A stretch of DNA of 21,871 nt from Basidiobolus meristosporus CBS 931.73 (GCA_002104905.1 MCFE01000983.1:1-21871); one strand, 5' to 3'. Positions 8,483 to 17,860 are shown, counted from the stretch's first letter. Notes: generated by a model not told the origin, from the sequence alone. A program made the numbers and translations.

Positions 8483-10177
8483 GTATCCCACTGATTCATA
8501 TCATCAATGAGAGCAAGGTGCATAGCAACAGTGTGACAATTGAAGAGGTGAAACCGTTGCAGTCTCCAATCATCACACATAAGGTGATAAAAATACCACC
8601 AGCCAGTGAGACAGTGATCTCATTAGAGACACCAATAGCTTATTTGACAAGCAGAAGAATGATAACTGCAGCAAAGGCATCTAAGCAACTGGAAGGAATC
8701 TTAATCCCTAAAGTATGGATACTGCCAAAATATGAAGCACAAAGTCTGAAGTGCTTAGTGGCTAACAACGGGCAACACATGGTGACATTGCCTAGAGGAG
8801 TGCCATTGTTAAATCTAGAGGAAGTTGACGGAAACAACCAAGGACCATCTACAAACAAGGAACCAGAAGAAGAACTCCCCAAACTAGATGTGGACCCCAG
8901 TCTACTGCCTGCATTACAAGACAAGTTCCTAGAAGGAATACGCCTGCTTGCCCAAGTATTCTCTAAGAACCAAGTAATTGGTCATATACCTGGGTATATC
9001 ACCAAATCCACCTTGCCAACAAATACCCCATCAAGCAAAAAGCCTATAGGAACTCAGAAATTGACATGGACCATATCAAAGAGACAATTGAGACCTTATT
9101 AAAAGACAATATCATTACAGAGAGCCAGTCTTTGTGGGCCTCCCCTGTAGTGATAGTCCTAAAGAAAGACAGAAAGCAACGCTTTTGCATTGACTACCAA
9201 AAATTGAACACCCTCACCTGGAAGGACATGTATCTGCTACTGTAAGTAGACAACCTCTTGGACAGATTAATCAGAGCTAAATATTTTTGCTCAGTAGACT
9301 TAATCTCCAGGTATTGGAAAGTAGAAGTAGCCCTGGAAGATCAACCCAAAACCACTTTTACAACATTGTTTGGATTATACAAATGGAACCAACTACCCTT
9401 TGGCTTGTGCAATGCCCCCACTGCATTCCAAAGAATGATTGACAAGGTGCTAGGAAATTTGCAGTGGGTATATGCTCTTGTGTATCTGGACAATATCACA
9501 ATATATTCCACCAATGTAGAAGAACAAATACATGAGGCGCAATGTATCCTGACAGCCCTCCTTGAGAACCAACTCAAACTACATCCCAAGATGTGCCATT
9601 TCCTGTATACAAAGTTGTTGTTCCTGGGCCACAAGATCTTGGAAGATAGGATATACCCATCTATTTCACTCCTAAAAGCCATTCAAGATACACCCATACA
9701 AAAGGATATTTATGCAGTGTTGGAATTCCTAGGATTTGCCGGCTACTATTGCCAATTTGTCAAAAACTTTGCAACAATAGCAGCCCCCCTGTACAAATTG
9801 ACACAAAAAGGCCAGTGTTTTGTATGGTTGGAGCCTCAAAAGAGAGCATTTGATCAGCTGAAACATTCTCTAATGTCACCACCAGTGTTACATTTTCTCA
9901 ATTGGGATGCAAGATCATTTATTTACTGTAATAGAAGTCTCACTGGTATAGGTGCCATACTGGGACAATACCACCAACCTGGCAAATTCTACTCAACTGG
10001 TTACATGAGCCATGTACTAAACAAACACAAACATCACTACCCCATTACCAAGATAGAATGTCTGGCTGTTGTGTATTGAATTAAACAATTCCATACATAC
10101 ATAAATGGTGGCTGATTCACAATAGTAATGGACCACAGCACATTGGTCTGGCTGATGAAAACTAATAACTTTACAGG
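8483..10177 (+). pseudogene. Gypsy-2 pol: protease-RT linker, RT and RNase H (left part)
   Basis: An open frame runs from the LTR edge (about 8485) to near 8995. It holds the post-protease region ('ILIPKVWILPK', 'LKCLVANNGQHMV'). After a frameshift near 8995 comes RVT_1: 'IHLANKYPIKQKAYR', 'SLWASPVVIVLKKD', 'RFCIDYQKLN', a TAA at 9242, then from 9258 'LPFGLCNAPTAFQRM' and the polymerase box. That box reads YLDN (Asn codon 9492-9494) instead of YLDD, so a catalytic Asp is lost. RNase H follows, with 'YCNRS' where 'TDAS' is expected, a TGA at 10077, and 'VMDHSTLVWLMKTNN'. Multiple independent lesions show long neutral decay. Element A interrupts it in the RNase H C-terminus. Confidence 0.9.
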
Positions 10178-11246
10178 TGTGGTGGTTTATAAGTCCAAGG
10201 GAGAGATACGTCCAACACTTCTCCAGTGTTTTGTGTGTGGGGTGCTCACTGGTGCAATAACCTCTGGCAAAAGCTTGCTAGGAATACTTGGGCTCTGTCT
10301 CTAATCTAATGTGATGGGAAATTAAGCCACAAGATTGTCAAGGGAAAACTATTGAGCTACAATCCCCAACTTAGTTGGCGTCTTAACAAAAGTATGTGCT
10401 GGGTTCAGCATCCTCTGAGATGACAATGTACTAAAGCTTCTAAAGTCAAAGCAGCTGTAAACTCCACCAGCAGGGACTTGATAAGAATGCAGCTGTGGTC
10501 AGTAGTTACAAAGACAGAAAGGTATCTTTGTCTGTACAAGAACAAGCTTGGGAAAGAACCAAATAAAATAAAAGATACCTACTCAGAGTAATCCTCACTA
10601 GTAATGCCTCCAAGGTCAGTTGGCTGTCAGCACGGTTTCCTGGGAGTGTCCTGTGGTCTGGGATTGGAAGCTCAGGTAGCAGCAGGTAGCAGTGATCACG
10701 CTAATCAACAGGTTGGTATATTGATAAAAGGGATGATAATTTGTTGTTGAGGGATAGCCTACCTTGTATACTTTTCTCACTGGCTGAGTGATCACTAATC
10801 ATGGTGTTCCAGAATGTTCCGGAGATCAATAGAAATCTTAATGACATCAGAATGAGCTAAGAGTATTCTAAGTAGGTGCCAGAAGGTTTTAAGGGCACAG
10901 CACATCCAACCAATCAGGAGTCAGTATTATGATACCTGTGAAATGTAGGGATACCATACATGGAATGAAAATGGTAGGGATAGTGACATGGGTTGATCAT
11001 GTGTCATGGGCACTGGCGCGGGTACTTGCCTAATATAGAAGCACTTACAGCTTGTAATCTTACATAAAGTGAGGGATAACTTATGCAATAAAGTAAGCAG
11101 GTGTGATAGTTAGCCGGCCTATGGGATAATTCTGATTATGTAAGACAAATGGGATAAAACTAAAATAAGTGTAGTAGAGATATAGAGAAGTAGAAAATAT
11201 GAGAATGAGAACATCTGTCAGTGGGTGTCACTGTGACCTCACTATA
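10178..11246 (+). mobile_element. Element A: 1069-bp non-coding insertion, TGTGGTGG ends, 4-bp CCGG-type target duplication
   Basis: It splits the gypsy-2 RNase H reading ('NNFTG' left, 'LAHWALQLQEY' right). It starts TGTGGTGGTTTATAAG and ends CCTCACTATA; element B ends CCCCACTACA. The termini are therefore short imperfect inverted repeats (TGTGGTGG vs TGTAGTGG). Flanks are CAGG (10174-10177) and CCGG (11247-11250), a 4-bp duplication with one difference. The first 523 bases match element C closely; the last part matches element B. I see no coding frame. It carries a subterminal hairpin, a CAGGTAGCAG direct repeat (10673-10692) and AATAAA-like runs. Two readings fit: a non-autonomous DNA transposon of Ginger type (TGTNR ends, CCGG target, from memory), or a solo LTR. 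Confidence 0.8.
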
Positions 11247-11402
11247 CCGGTTGACTAGCACATTGGGCCCTCCAACTACAAGAATACAACCTCAAAATAA
11301 TTCATCACACTGGCAAGATACACCAGGATGCAGACTTCTTCAGTTGCTGTCCTGTTTGCCAAGTACACGTCAGCAATGGCTACAAGGATGTAATCTGCTT
11401 TA
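11247..11402 (+). pseudogene. Gypsy-2 pol, continuation after element A (RNase H to integrase linker)
   Basis: The frame ACC-GGT-TGA-CTA at 11246 gives Thr-Gly-stop-Leu followed by 'AHWALQLQEYNLKII' and 'HHTGKIHQDADF'. These are the conserved end of gypsy RNase H ('TGRLARWAL.LQEY') and the 'G..N.ADALSR' motif. The stop stands where Arg is conserved, compatible with CGA to TGA. The coding similarity fades near 11400 ('KDVICFK' then stop). No further gypsy-2 integrase is visible, so the sequence from about 11403 belongs to another insertion or follows a deletion. Confidence 0.85.
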
Positions 11403-11430
11403 AATGAAGAGGGTAGTACCCTGTGGGACT

Positions 11431-11613
11431 TGCACCATGTGTGACAATCTTGCACACTATGGCACAACCTGACACAATGAGGTTGGCACAAATGATTGCA
11501 CCCACTTGTCATGTTTGCATCACGTGCACAATTGGATACCACTATGATGGTAGGTAAAATCTGGTATTTGGATATGTTTCTTTAATGTAAATGGAAATAA
11601 ATGCGTATCACAC
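11431..11613. repeat. 183-bp inverted repeat, left copy
   Basis: It is the reverse complement of 14426-14608, nearly ungapped and mostly identical. A core of about 50 bases covering the TTTGGATATGTTTCTTTAA region is the same in both. It contains repeated TTGCAC and TGACACAATG motifs, as transposon subterminal regions often do. It and its partner flank the HARBI1-like transposase and the divergent ORF, so they may be the terminal inverted repeats of that transposon. I could not find a matching target duplication outside it. Confidence 0.8.
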
Positions 11614-11632
11614 AATAGACTTGTTCTGTTGG

Positions 11633-11705
11633 ATAGTGCCACATAGTGCCAGCCTGTTTATGGTGCCAGATTGATCTGGCACTCTACGGCACTATCTGGC
11701 ACTAT
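11633..11705. repeat. Nested foldback built from ATAGTGCCA / TGGCACTAT units
   Basis: Three stems nest inside each other. ATAGTGCCA 11633-11641 pairs with TGGCACTAT 11697-11705. ATAGTGCC 11643-11650 pairs with GGCACTAT 11688-11695. GTGCCAGAT 11663-11671 pairs with ATCTGGCAC 11674-11682 around a two-base loop. It lies between the left 183-bp repeat and the 3' end of the transposase remnant. It could be transposase-binding subterminal repeats, a minute foldback element or a transcript hairpin. Confidence 0.75.
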
Positions 11706-11799
11706 AATTTCTACCATGATGCCAGTGGTATGGTACAGTTACTGGTAATTTTACTCAATCTTACTTATGTTGCTCAGAATAGTGCTTTCCTTGCTTTAT

Positions 11800-12620
11800 T
11801 TACTCTTCATAATGCTCCAGACACATTTCTCTCAGTGGATGTCTTCTTGTATGAACATACTGTGCATTAATAAGTATCTTAACTATTTTACCTATTCTGC
11901 TGTTTTCTCCTGTATATGACTTTCCTCTGTTTTTACCTGCCAATATGCTGAATCTCTTCAGATATCCAAATGTGTGCTCTACCCTCACTCTGAAATGATT
12001 AAATATCTCATTTTAGAGCTTCTGCTTCCTGCTAAGCACACCATTCCTTGGCTTCCTATAAGCTGTAATACATCCTAATCTCTGACAATCCTCTCCTATA
12101 TAGGCTAAGTCTGCCATATATTTCTCCCCTCTACTGAATTCAGGATGATTCTCTACCCAGAGTGCTTTGTCATGCCTACTTCTAGCAAATAGCCCACTAA
12201 ACCAGATGATGTTACCCTCAATGTCAGACAGTGCTTGAAACTTCACACAGTGTGCCTGGTACTTGCCAGAATAAAAGTGCCTCTGCCCTCTAGAAGGTCT
12301 GTTAATCCTCACTGGGAAGGTATCCAAAATACTCCTGATATGGAACCTGTTGCTGAACACTCTGGGATATGGAAGTCTATTGGAGCTTCTGAACCTAGTA
12401 TTCCAAGCTTGCTTAAGTCATTCATACCCTCTGCAAGGTGGTTCTCCATTGCTGTCAGCTGGGAATGAAAGCTTCTATGACTTTTGTTGCCATGGATGGT
12501 GGGATGAAACCTTGTAGGGCAATAGTTCTTGTAATAGCAGAGAAGCTTAACAAGGGATCTCCTTGAGTAGATTGGGGTTGATGGACCGCAGTACTTGGAA
12601 TAGATCACCTCTAGTGTCAA
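11800..12620 (-). pseudogene. HARBI1-like DDE transposase (DDE_Tnp_4), broken
   Basis: The minus-strand coding runs in two frames. The 12620-12309 frame holds 'LGSEAPIDFHIPE'. Near 12365 it shifts into the 12360-12013 frame, with 'SILDTFPVRI' (first catalytic Asp), 'RHFYSGKYQAHCVKFQ', 'GNIIWFSG', 'SRHDKALW' (second Asp), 'GEKYMADLAYIG' and 'YRKPRNG'. A stop follows, and the same frame continues with 'FRVRVEHTFGYLKRF', which supplies the catalytic Glu. This order is that of the DDE_Tnp_4 domain of PIF/Harbinger transposases, which cut and paste elements with terminal inverted repeats. An N-terminal helix-turn-helix is not clear. One frameshift and one stop make it inactive. Confidence 0.85.
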
Positions 12621-13040
12621 AAGGAAATCCAGTGGTAGCGATGGGATTGATGAGAAAAGACCATTCAGATGAGTAAGTCATATTAAAATTGGTGGATGAT
12701 TGTATGGAGGCGGTTTGAATTGATTTGGCCCAATCTGCGTTATTTATCCAATTTTTAATACATTATGGTTAAATCTCCATCAATTGCCATGTATCCCATC
12801 ATTACATTGCAAAAATCATCCACAAACAATGCCTTGGTACTTTTATTGATGCTTTAATCATAGGTCTATAATCAAATAGGAAATCAGCAATTGATGTGAT
12901 CTGATCCGTGTCAACACAATCCAAGATGCATCATGCATAATATATGGAAAATTCAACAATCACATTAGTTTTCATATATGTTTCATATAAGACCATGTTG
13001 ATGCCAATATACTGCTGTATAAGTATCCAAATCCATTGCT
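12621..13040. other. Non-coding spacer between divergent transposon ORFs
   Basis: About 420 bases lie between the start of the minus-strand transposase remnant and the plus-strand ORF. They would have to hold promoters for both if the two genes belong to one element. I see AT-rich stretches and a short palindromic patch ATGCATCATGCAT near 12930, but no clear TATA box. Confidence 0.4.
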
Positions 13041-14097
13041 ATGGTCCCCATACCAAGCCTCAACTCATCTTTAGTACAACCCAGACAAAACCTATCCCCC
13101 AGCTCACAAGCGCAGTCTGGACCGGAAAATTCAATGTTGGATCTGTTTGAGTGCTTGCCAAATGATTTTAGTATGGCCCAAGTGTCTATGATGAGCCCTC
13201 ATACAGATATTTGGGCACTACTGATTAATCAAGCAGAACTAGATACCTCAGAGAGTCAACAAAGATGGAAGAATATGAGTAGAAAGCTGTGGCATGAGTT
13301 CTACATCAAGATGCCAGCCAATATATGTAAGAAGATATATAACAAGACAAGTATTGAAGTCAAGAATGAGCTGAGAGTGAGAGGATTTGACAAAGAAGCC
13401 ATGCGGGAACAATTTTTTGCGCAATTTGCACAGTACAGGCTGGACGCATCCATTTGTGCCTCAACTATGGGAACCAAAGAGATTTTGAATGAGTTTTGCC
13501 TCAAATGACTAATGTACTACATGATATATCAGTAGAGCTAAGTGGCTTCAGAGAGCAATATACACAGGACTCATCCAGGCAACAGCTCCAAAGTATCAGA
13601 CAGAGGGTAAGTGAATACCTTGAGGGATCAGATGGTGAGCTTCAGGAGGAAGAATACAGACCGCAAGCAACATTGTCCAGATTGCGCCAGCACACCCTGC
13701 TGGATTCCCTACCATTTCTTGCAACCACATCATGCCAGCGCACGTCAGTCCAGACCACGCCAACACCCTTTACCAGAATGCCACACATCAAGTCAACTTG
13801 CATTGAGTCAACGCGTGCGCTTCAGAGCAAAACTACAAGAACTTGCCAAACTGCTCATTTAGACACAAGTCCATTGGAGCGGACCAAGTTGCGTCAACAT
13901 GCAGCATCACATTGAACTCAGCCAAGGGCCATCTCAACGTGTCAAGGCGCGCCTGCGCATGCCATTTTGCCTGACCATCAGCAAGTTACTTCTGGTGAAC
14001 TGACTGATGATGACCAACATGAAGTGCCTCAACCACCAGAGCCCTTGGCAAGTAAAAGAACGTGTCAGCACATGGCACTACAGGTAATATCAAGGTA
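13041..14097 (+). pseudogene. Unknown ORF divergent from the transposase; possible second transposon protein
   Basis: I do not recognise this protein. From 13041 a 155-codon frame reads through a charged, probably helical stretch ('RWKNMSRKLWHEFYIKMP', 'REQFFAQFAQYRLD') and stops at 13506. A second frame opens at 13496 and runs to a TGA at 13913. It then continues without a break to a TAA at 14095, ending in a basic 'ASKRTCQHMALQ'. The two pieces look like one gene with a frameshift near 13500 and a later stop. PIF/Harbinger elements usually carry a second, Myb-like DNA-binding ORF, often divergent from the transposase. Position and orientation fit that role, but I see no Myb tryptophan pattern. 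Confidence 0.45.
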
Positions 14098-14304
14098 ATC
14101 TCACATTTGAGACAGAACCCCTATAAATAAACACCCTGCATATATATATGTCTTCTGTAATACCAGTGCAGCTATTGGATCTGTTTTGCACCTACACAAT
14201 TGCTTGCGTGCTAGCTACAACACCTTGTCCAATCACTAGGATCAAGGATATATTTGCTCAATGGGCAAAATGGGATATTTGATGGCAAATCAGGTAGCTT
14301 TTTT
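14098..14304. other. AT-rich non-coding stretch
   Basis: It contains CCTATAAATAAACACC near 14120 and a TATATATATA run near 14140. These could be a promoter or polyadenylation region at the end of the unknown ORF. There is no coding or repeat similarity to the rest of the window. Confidence 0.35.
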
Positions 14305-14425
14305 AGTAGTCAATGAGCCAATTGGGGGCTGCCAGCTTCAGGATACTTTTGGAACAATTAACCACTGAGATACTGTCCAATTGGAGTGAGGGTAACCAAA
14401 ATGGTAAGTATCAGTGTAGTTTATA
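14305..14425. repeat. Second inverted repeat pair, left arm
   Basis: It is the reverse complement of 14720-14843 with moderate divergence. Shared blocks include GGATACTTTTGGA, CCACTGAGATAC and GTAAGTATCAGT. The two arms of about 120 bp enclose about 295 bp, making a MITE-like foldback whose loop contains the right copy of the 183-bp repeat. The arm ends at GTTTATA, directly next to that repeat. Confidence 0.8.
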
Positions 14426-14608
14426 GTGTGATACACATTTATTTCCATTTACATTAAAGAAACATATCCAAATACCAGATTTTACCTGCCATAAGAGCGG
14501 TATCCAATCATGCACGTGATGCAAACATTGCAAGTTGGCACAATCATCCATGCCAACCTCATTGTGTCAGATTGTGCCATAGTGTGCAAGATCGTCCCGC
14601 ATAGTGCA
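14426..14608. repeat. 183-bp inverted repeat, right copy
   Basis: It is the reverse complement of 11431-11613. It starts GTGTGATACACATTT and ends GCATAGTGCA. It lies wholly inside the loop of the 14305-14843 foldback, which is hard to reconcile with its being a simple terminal repeat of a transposon beginning at 11431. Confidence 0.8.
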
Positions 14609-14719
14609 AAATTGTCCAAGAACAATCCTGCCTTCTGGTAGCTATAATATTGCGCCCAATTGTTCTTTACAGCCACGGATTGCACCGCGTGCCCTGGCAT
14701 GGTACAATGGAACAAGTCT

Positions 14720-14843
14720 AATAAACTTTACTGATACTTACTATTCTGGTTGCTATCACTGCAATTGGAGGGTATCTCAGTGGTGAATTGGTCCAAAAGT
14801 ATCCAGAAGCTGTCAGCCCCCGATTGGCTCTTTGACCAATACT
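14720..14843. repeat. Second inverted repeat pair, right arm
   Basis: It is the inverted partner of 14305-14425, running from ATAAACTTTACTG to GACCAATACT. Its outer end stops one base before the copia-2 LTR, so copia-2 either inserted at the edge of this repeat or trimmed it. The loop segment between 14609 and 14719 has no other recognisable content. Confidence 0.8.
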
Positions 14844-14844
14844 C

Positions 14845-15193
14845 TGTTGTAAGAGTATTGGAGAAATTGGAAGTGATTGGGAGAATAAGTAGATTATGTG
14901 GTTTTCACTTAATGATTTATTGAATGTAAAAGTAGTATTTATACTTTTACCTGGTCTTGGCATTACAAACACGTAGAATAGGTTAAGGAAGGTCCCAAGA
15001 ACATGTGTGTAAAGTTTGGGGCTGTTTGGACAACTTTGAGAATTTTCATGTTCTGGGTACCTGGTATTTTGGTGAAAATATTCTAAGTAAATCCCAACAA
15101 GGAATTTGGTCAGCATTCTCTGGGATTTGAAGGTAATGATCTCAGTGACTAAGTTAGGTGAATATTTAGGTGGAAATACAAATTTTTACAACA
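14845..15193 (-). repeat. Copia-2 3' LTR
   Basis: On the plus strand it begins TGTTGTAAGAG and ends TTTTTACAACA. It has the same length and termini as the copia-1 3' LTR and is visibly closer to that copy than to the copia-1 5' LTR. A purine tract lies at 15194-15203 (CTCCCACTCA on the plus strand). Confidence 0.95.
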
Positions 15194-15203
15194 CTCCCAC
15201 TCA

Positions 15204-16716
15204 GCTAAATGCTCATACTGACTAGTCCTAATTTTGACCTAAGATATTCAAACTTGTCTCTAGCTAATGGTTTGGTAAACATGTGTGCAATCATTTCATC
15301 TGTAGGAGAGTAAACTAAGCTAACTAAGTTATTCTCTATAGCTTCACATATGAAATGATGTCTAATATCTATGTGCTTAATTCTAGCATGAAAAGTTGGA
15401 TTTCTACCTAATTGTATACATCCTTGATGATCTTGAAATAAAGTAATAGACGTTTTTTGATATAGGCCTAAATCTGTAAACAGCTTTCTTAACTACATTG
15501 CTTCTTTTGTAGCTTCACAGGCTGCAATATACTCTGCCTCTGTGGTGGAAAGTGCTACGGTAGGTTGCTTTCTTGAATTCCATGATATTGCTCCTTTACA
15601 GTAAAGAAATGTGTATCCTGTGGTGGATCTTCTGTCTTCTAAATTTTGTCCCCAATCTGCATCAGAGTATCCCACAAGATCCTGTTCTGAATCCTTATAA
15701 GTATATCTTAAGCAGTTATCAGCAGTTCCTTTTAGGTATCTAAAAATCCACTTAACTGCTGCAATATGATCAGATCCATAGTTCTGATTATGTTGGCTGA
15801 CAACACCCACTGAATATGAGATATCTGGACATGTTCCAAGCATGATATACATCAGACTGCCAACCATAGATTGATAAGGAAAGTCTGGGCTTTCAGATGG
15901 CACCAAGCTCTCTTGATTTGGTTGAGTTTTGACCAAGTTAAGGTTTGTCTCCATTGGGGTAGCTGCCGGTTTACAGTCTTCCATTTTGTACTTCCTTAGT
16001 ATATCTTGAATATACTTGGATTGACTTAGGGTGATAGTCTGGGTACTTCTGTCTATGGAGAACTTAATCCCTAAGTAGTAACTAAGTTCTCCTAGATCGG
16101 ACATCTTGAACTCCTTAGATAGGCTGGATTTAGTCTCTTCCAATGTTTCTAGGTTATTGGCAGCTATAGTAAGATCATCCACATATAGAGCTAATAGAAC
16201 TGGATTTGCTCTATCTGGCTTATAGTATATACTATAGTCAGCATTACTTCTTTTGAAACTCAAAGATTCCAAATAAGAATCTATCTTGCAATTCCAGGCT
16301 CTTGGTGATTGTTTGAGACAATATAGTGACTTTTTAAGCTTGCAGACCAAATGGGGGTTATCTTGGTCAACAAACCCATCAGGCTGGTCCATATACATGT
16401 GCTCATCAAGTTCTTCATTCAAGAATGCAGTTTTTACATCCATTTGATAAATAAAAAACTTATATTTTGCTGCAATAGCCAAAATTAATCTGATGGAATT
16501 AAACTTGGCTACCGGTGCAAAGGTCTCAGTATAGTCAAGTCCTTTGGTTTGAGAGTATCCTTTGGCTACAAGTCTTGCTTTGTATCTCTCAATTGTACTA
16601 TCAGCCTTGTATTTTGTCTTGAAGACCCATCTGCATCCAATTGATTTTTGGTTGATTGGTAATTTGACTAAGTCCCAAGTTTGATTTTCCATCAGGGCCT
16701 GATATTCCTCAGTCAT
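15204..16716 (-). pseudogene. Copia-2 reverse transcriptase and RNase H, nearly intact
   Basis: A 407-codon frame from ATG 16716 contains 'GCRWVFKTKYKAD', 'VAKGYSQTKG', 'TAFLNEELDEHMYM', 'RAWNCK', the dyad YVDD (Asp codons at 16174-16179) and RNase H 'YSDADWG' and 'STTEAEYIA'. It ends at a TAG where copia-1 has Trp ('EAMW'). The same frame then continues to the normal copia C-terminus ('FTKPLARDKFEYL'). Unlike copia-1, the N-terminal third of RT has no stop or frameshift here, so this copy preserves a better RT. 'LYCLKQSP' has Cys where Gly is usual. The ATG overlaps the end of the upstream integrase frame because of the shared deletion near 16735. Confidence 0.92.
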
Positions 16717-17576
16717 TGCAGATTTCCAAAATCTTGTCTGAGGCTATTTAGGGCCTCTTTTACAGTCTGGGGTTCATCAATATGGACTGAATAGGCATAG
16801 GCTAAGTTTGTACCCTCATTGATATAGAAATTTGGGCTATTTCTTGTCCAATTGGATCTCCAGGCATTTGATATTGGAATGATCATCACTTCTGGGATAT
16901 TCCTGGGCACTGATTCTGGCTGAACCACAGTTGTAGAGTCCTCTGGAGTGAAAAATTTTCATTGTTTTGCTCTGATTCAATCCTGACAATTGGTGGATTT
17001 GAGATCAAATTTTTGTCATCATCTGATGTCATTTTTTGTGAAAATTTTGAATTTTCATCAAACAACATATCCCTGGACTTGATCAGCTTCTTTGCTCCAG
17101 TATTGTAGAGTCTGTATGCCTTACTCTCATTGCAGTAGCCAAAAATACGCATTTTACACTTTTTGGTTCAAATTTTGACTGATTTCCGGCCAGTTTTTTG
17201 GCATATGCTGTACACCCAACTATTCTAAGATGTTCTGCACTTGGTCTGTATCCATACCATGCTTCAAATGGAGTAGAATCACAAAGTATTCTGTTATAAC
17301 TTCTATTTTTAAGGTACACAGCAGTGGCAACTGATTCCGCCCAAAAATCATAGGATAATTTTTGATCATGGATCATAGATCTTGCCATATCAATTATTGA
17401 TCTGTTAGCTTGTTCTGCTACACTATTTTGCTGTGGGGAGTAGGGTACAGCAGTCTCTTGTTTTATCCCATGAATTTTGCAGAAGTGGATGAAGAGTTTT
17501 GAGGTATATTCTCCACCACTGTCAGAGCGTATTTTCTTGATTTTTTCACCAGTTTCTCTCTCCACCATGGCTTTAA
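16713..17576 (-). pseudogene. Copia-2 integrase C-terminal half, frameshifted
   Basis: The segment from 17568 carries 'RSDSGGEY' (second catalytic Asp; Asn to Ser after it) and 'NSVAEQANRS' with the catalytic Glu. 'NRILCDSTPFEAWYG' is also intact, where copia-1 has a stop. One-base losses near 17145 and near 16955, both in homopolymer runs relative to copia-1, split it into three frames. The final frame ends 'NSLRQDFGNLQ', showing the same one-base deletion before RT as copia-1. The first catalytic Asp lies in the deleted part. Confidence 0.9.
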
Positions 17577-17578
17577 AT

Positions 17579-17860
17579 GTTATGATCTGCCGCTTGAATG
17601 TTTAAGTTAGATCAGTTTTTAGTCAAATCAATTAGTATATGTTTAGGTTATCAGTATATTAGTATTATCTATGAAATCAGTAGCATTAGTCAGCAAATGA
17701 ATCAGCAGATCCTTATCAGACAGAAATAGATATATTAAGTAGGATCTTATTGGGTGATGATGATGCAATCAAATGAGTCATCAGCCACAACCTACATTAG
17801 GAAATACAATTAGTCAGCAATTGATCTGGCAAAATGTATATAAGGAGCTGCTGGATCAGG
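17579..17860 (+). repeat. LTR-like fragment of unknown family
   Basis: It starts TGTTATGATCTGCC right at the copia-2 breakpoint and is AT-rich with repeated CAGCA/AGTCA motifs. It has a TATA-like TATATAAG at 17837-17844 near its right end. That layout resembles the U3 part of a gypsy LTR, cut off by element B before an R-U5 region. There is only weak compositional likeness to the gypsy-1 LTR and no second copy in the window, so the identification is tentative. No coding frame is apparent. Confidence 0.35.

Larger units (their letters stand above)
14845..17576 (-). mobile_element. Copia-2: 5'-truncated Ty1/copia copy, minus strand
   Basis: Read on the minus strand it runs from within the integrase core to a complete 349-bp 3' LTR and is closely related to copia-1 throughout. 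Homology stops abruptly at 17576, matching copia-1 position about 2627. The 5' LTR, primer site, gag, protease and first half of integrase are missing. Non-homologous LTR-like sequence follows. The truncation is therefore a deletion or recombination breakpoint, not a normal retrotransposon end. Confidence 0.92.

Noticed and set aside
10673-10692. Tandem CAGGTAGCAG repeat as a possible CRISPR-like or satellite array
   Set aside because: Only two units, and present identically in both long A-family copies, so it is just part of that element.
11276-11542. Minus-strand 88-codon ORF rich in Cys and His
   Set aside because: It spans the end of gypsy-2 pol and the inverted repeat on the opposite strand; a shadow of repeat sequence.
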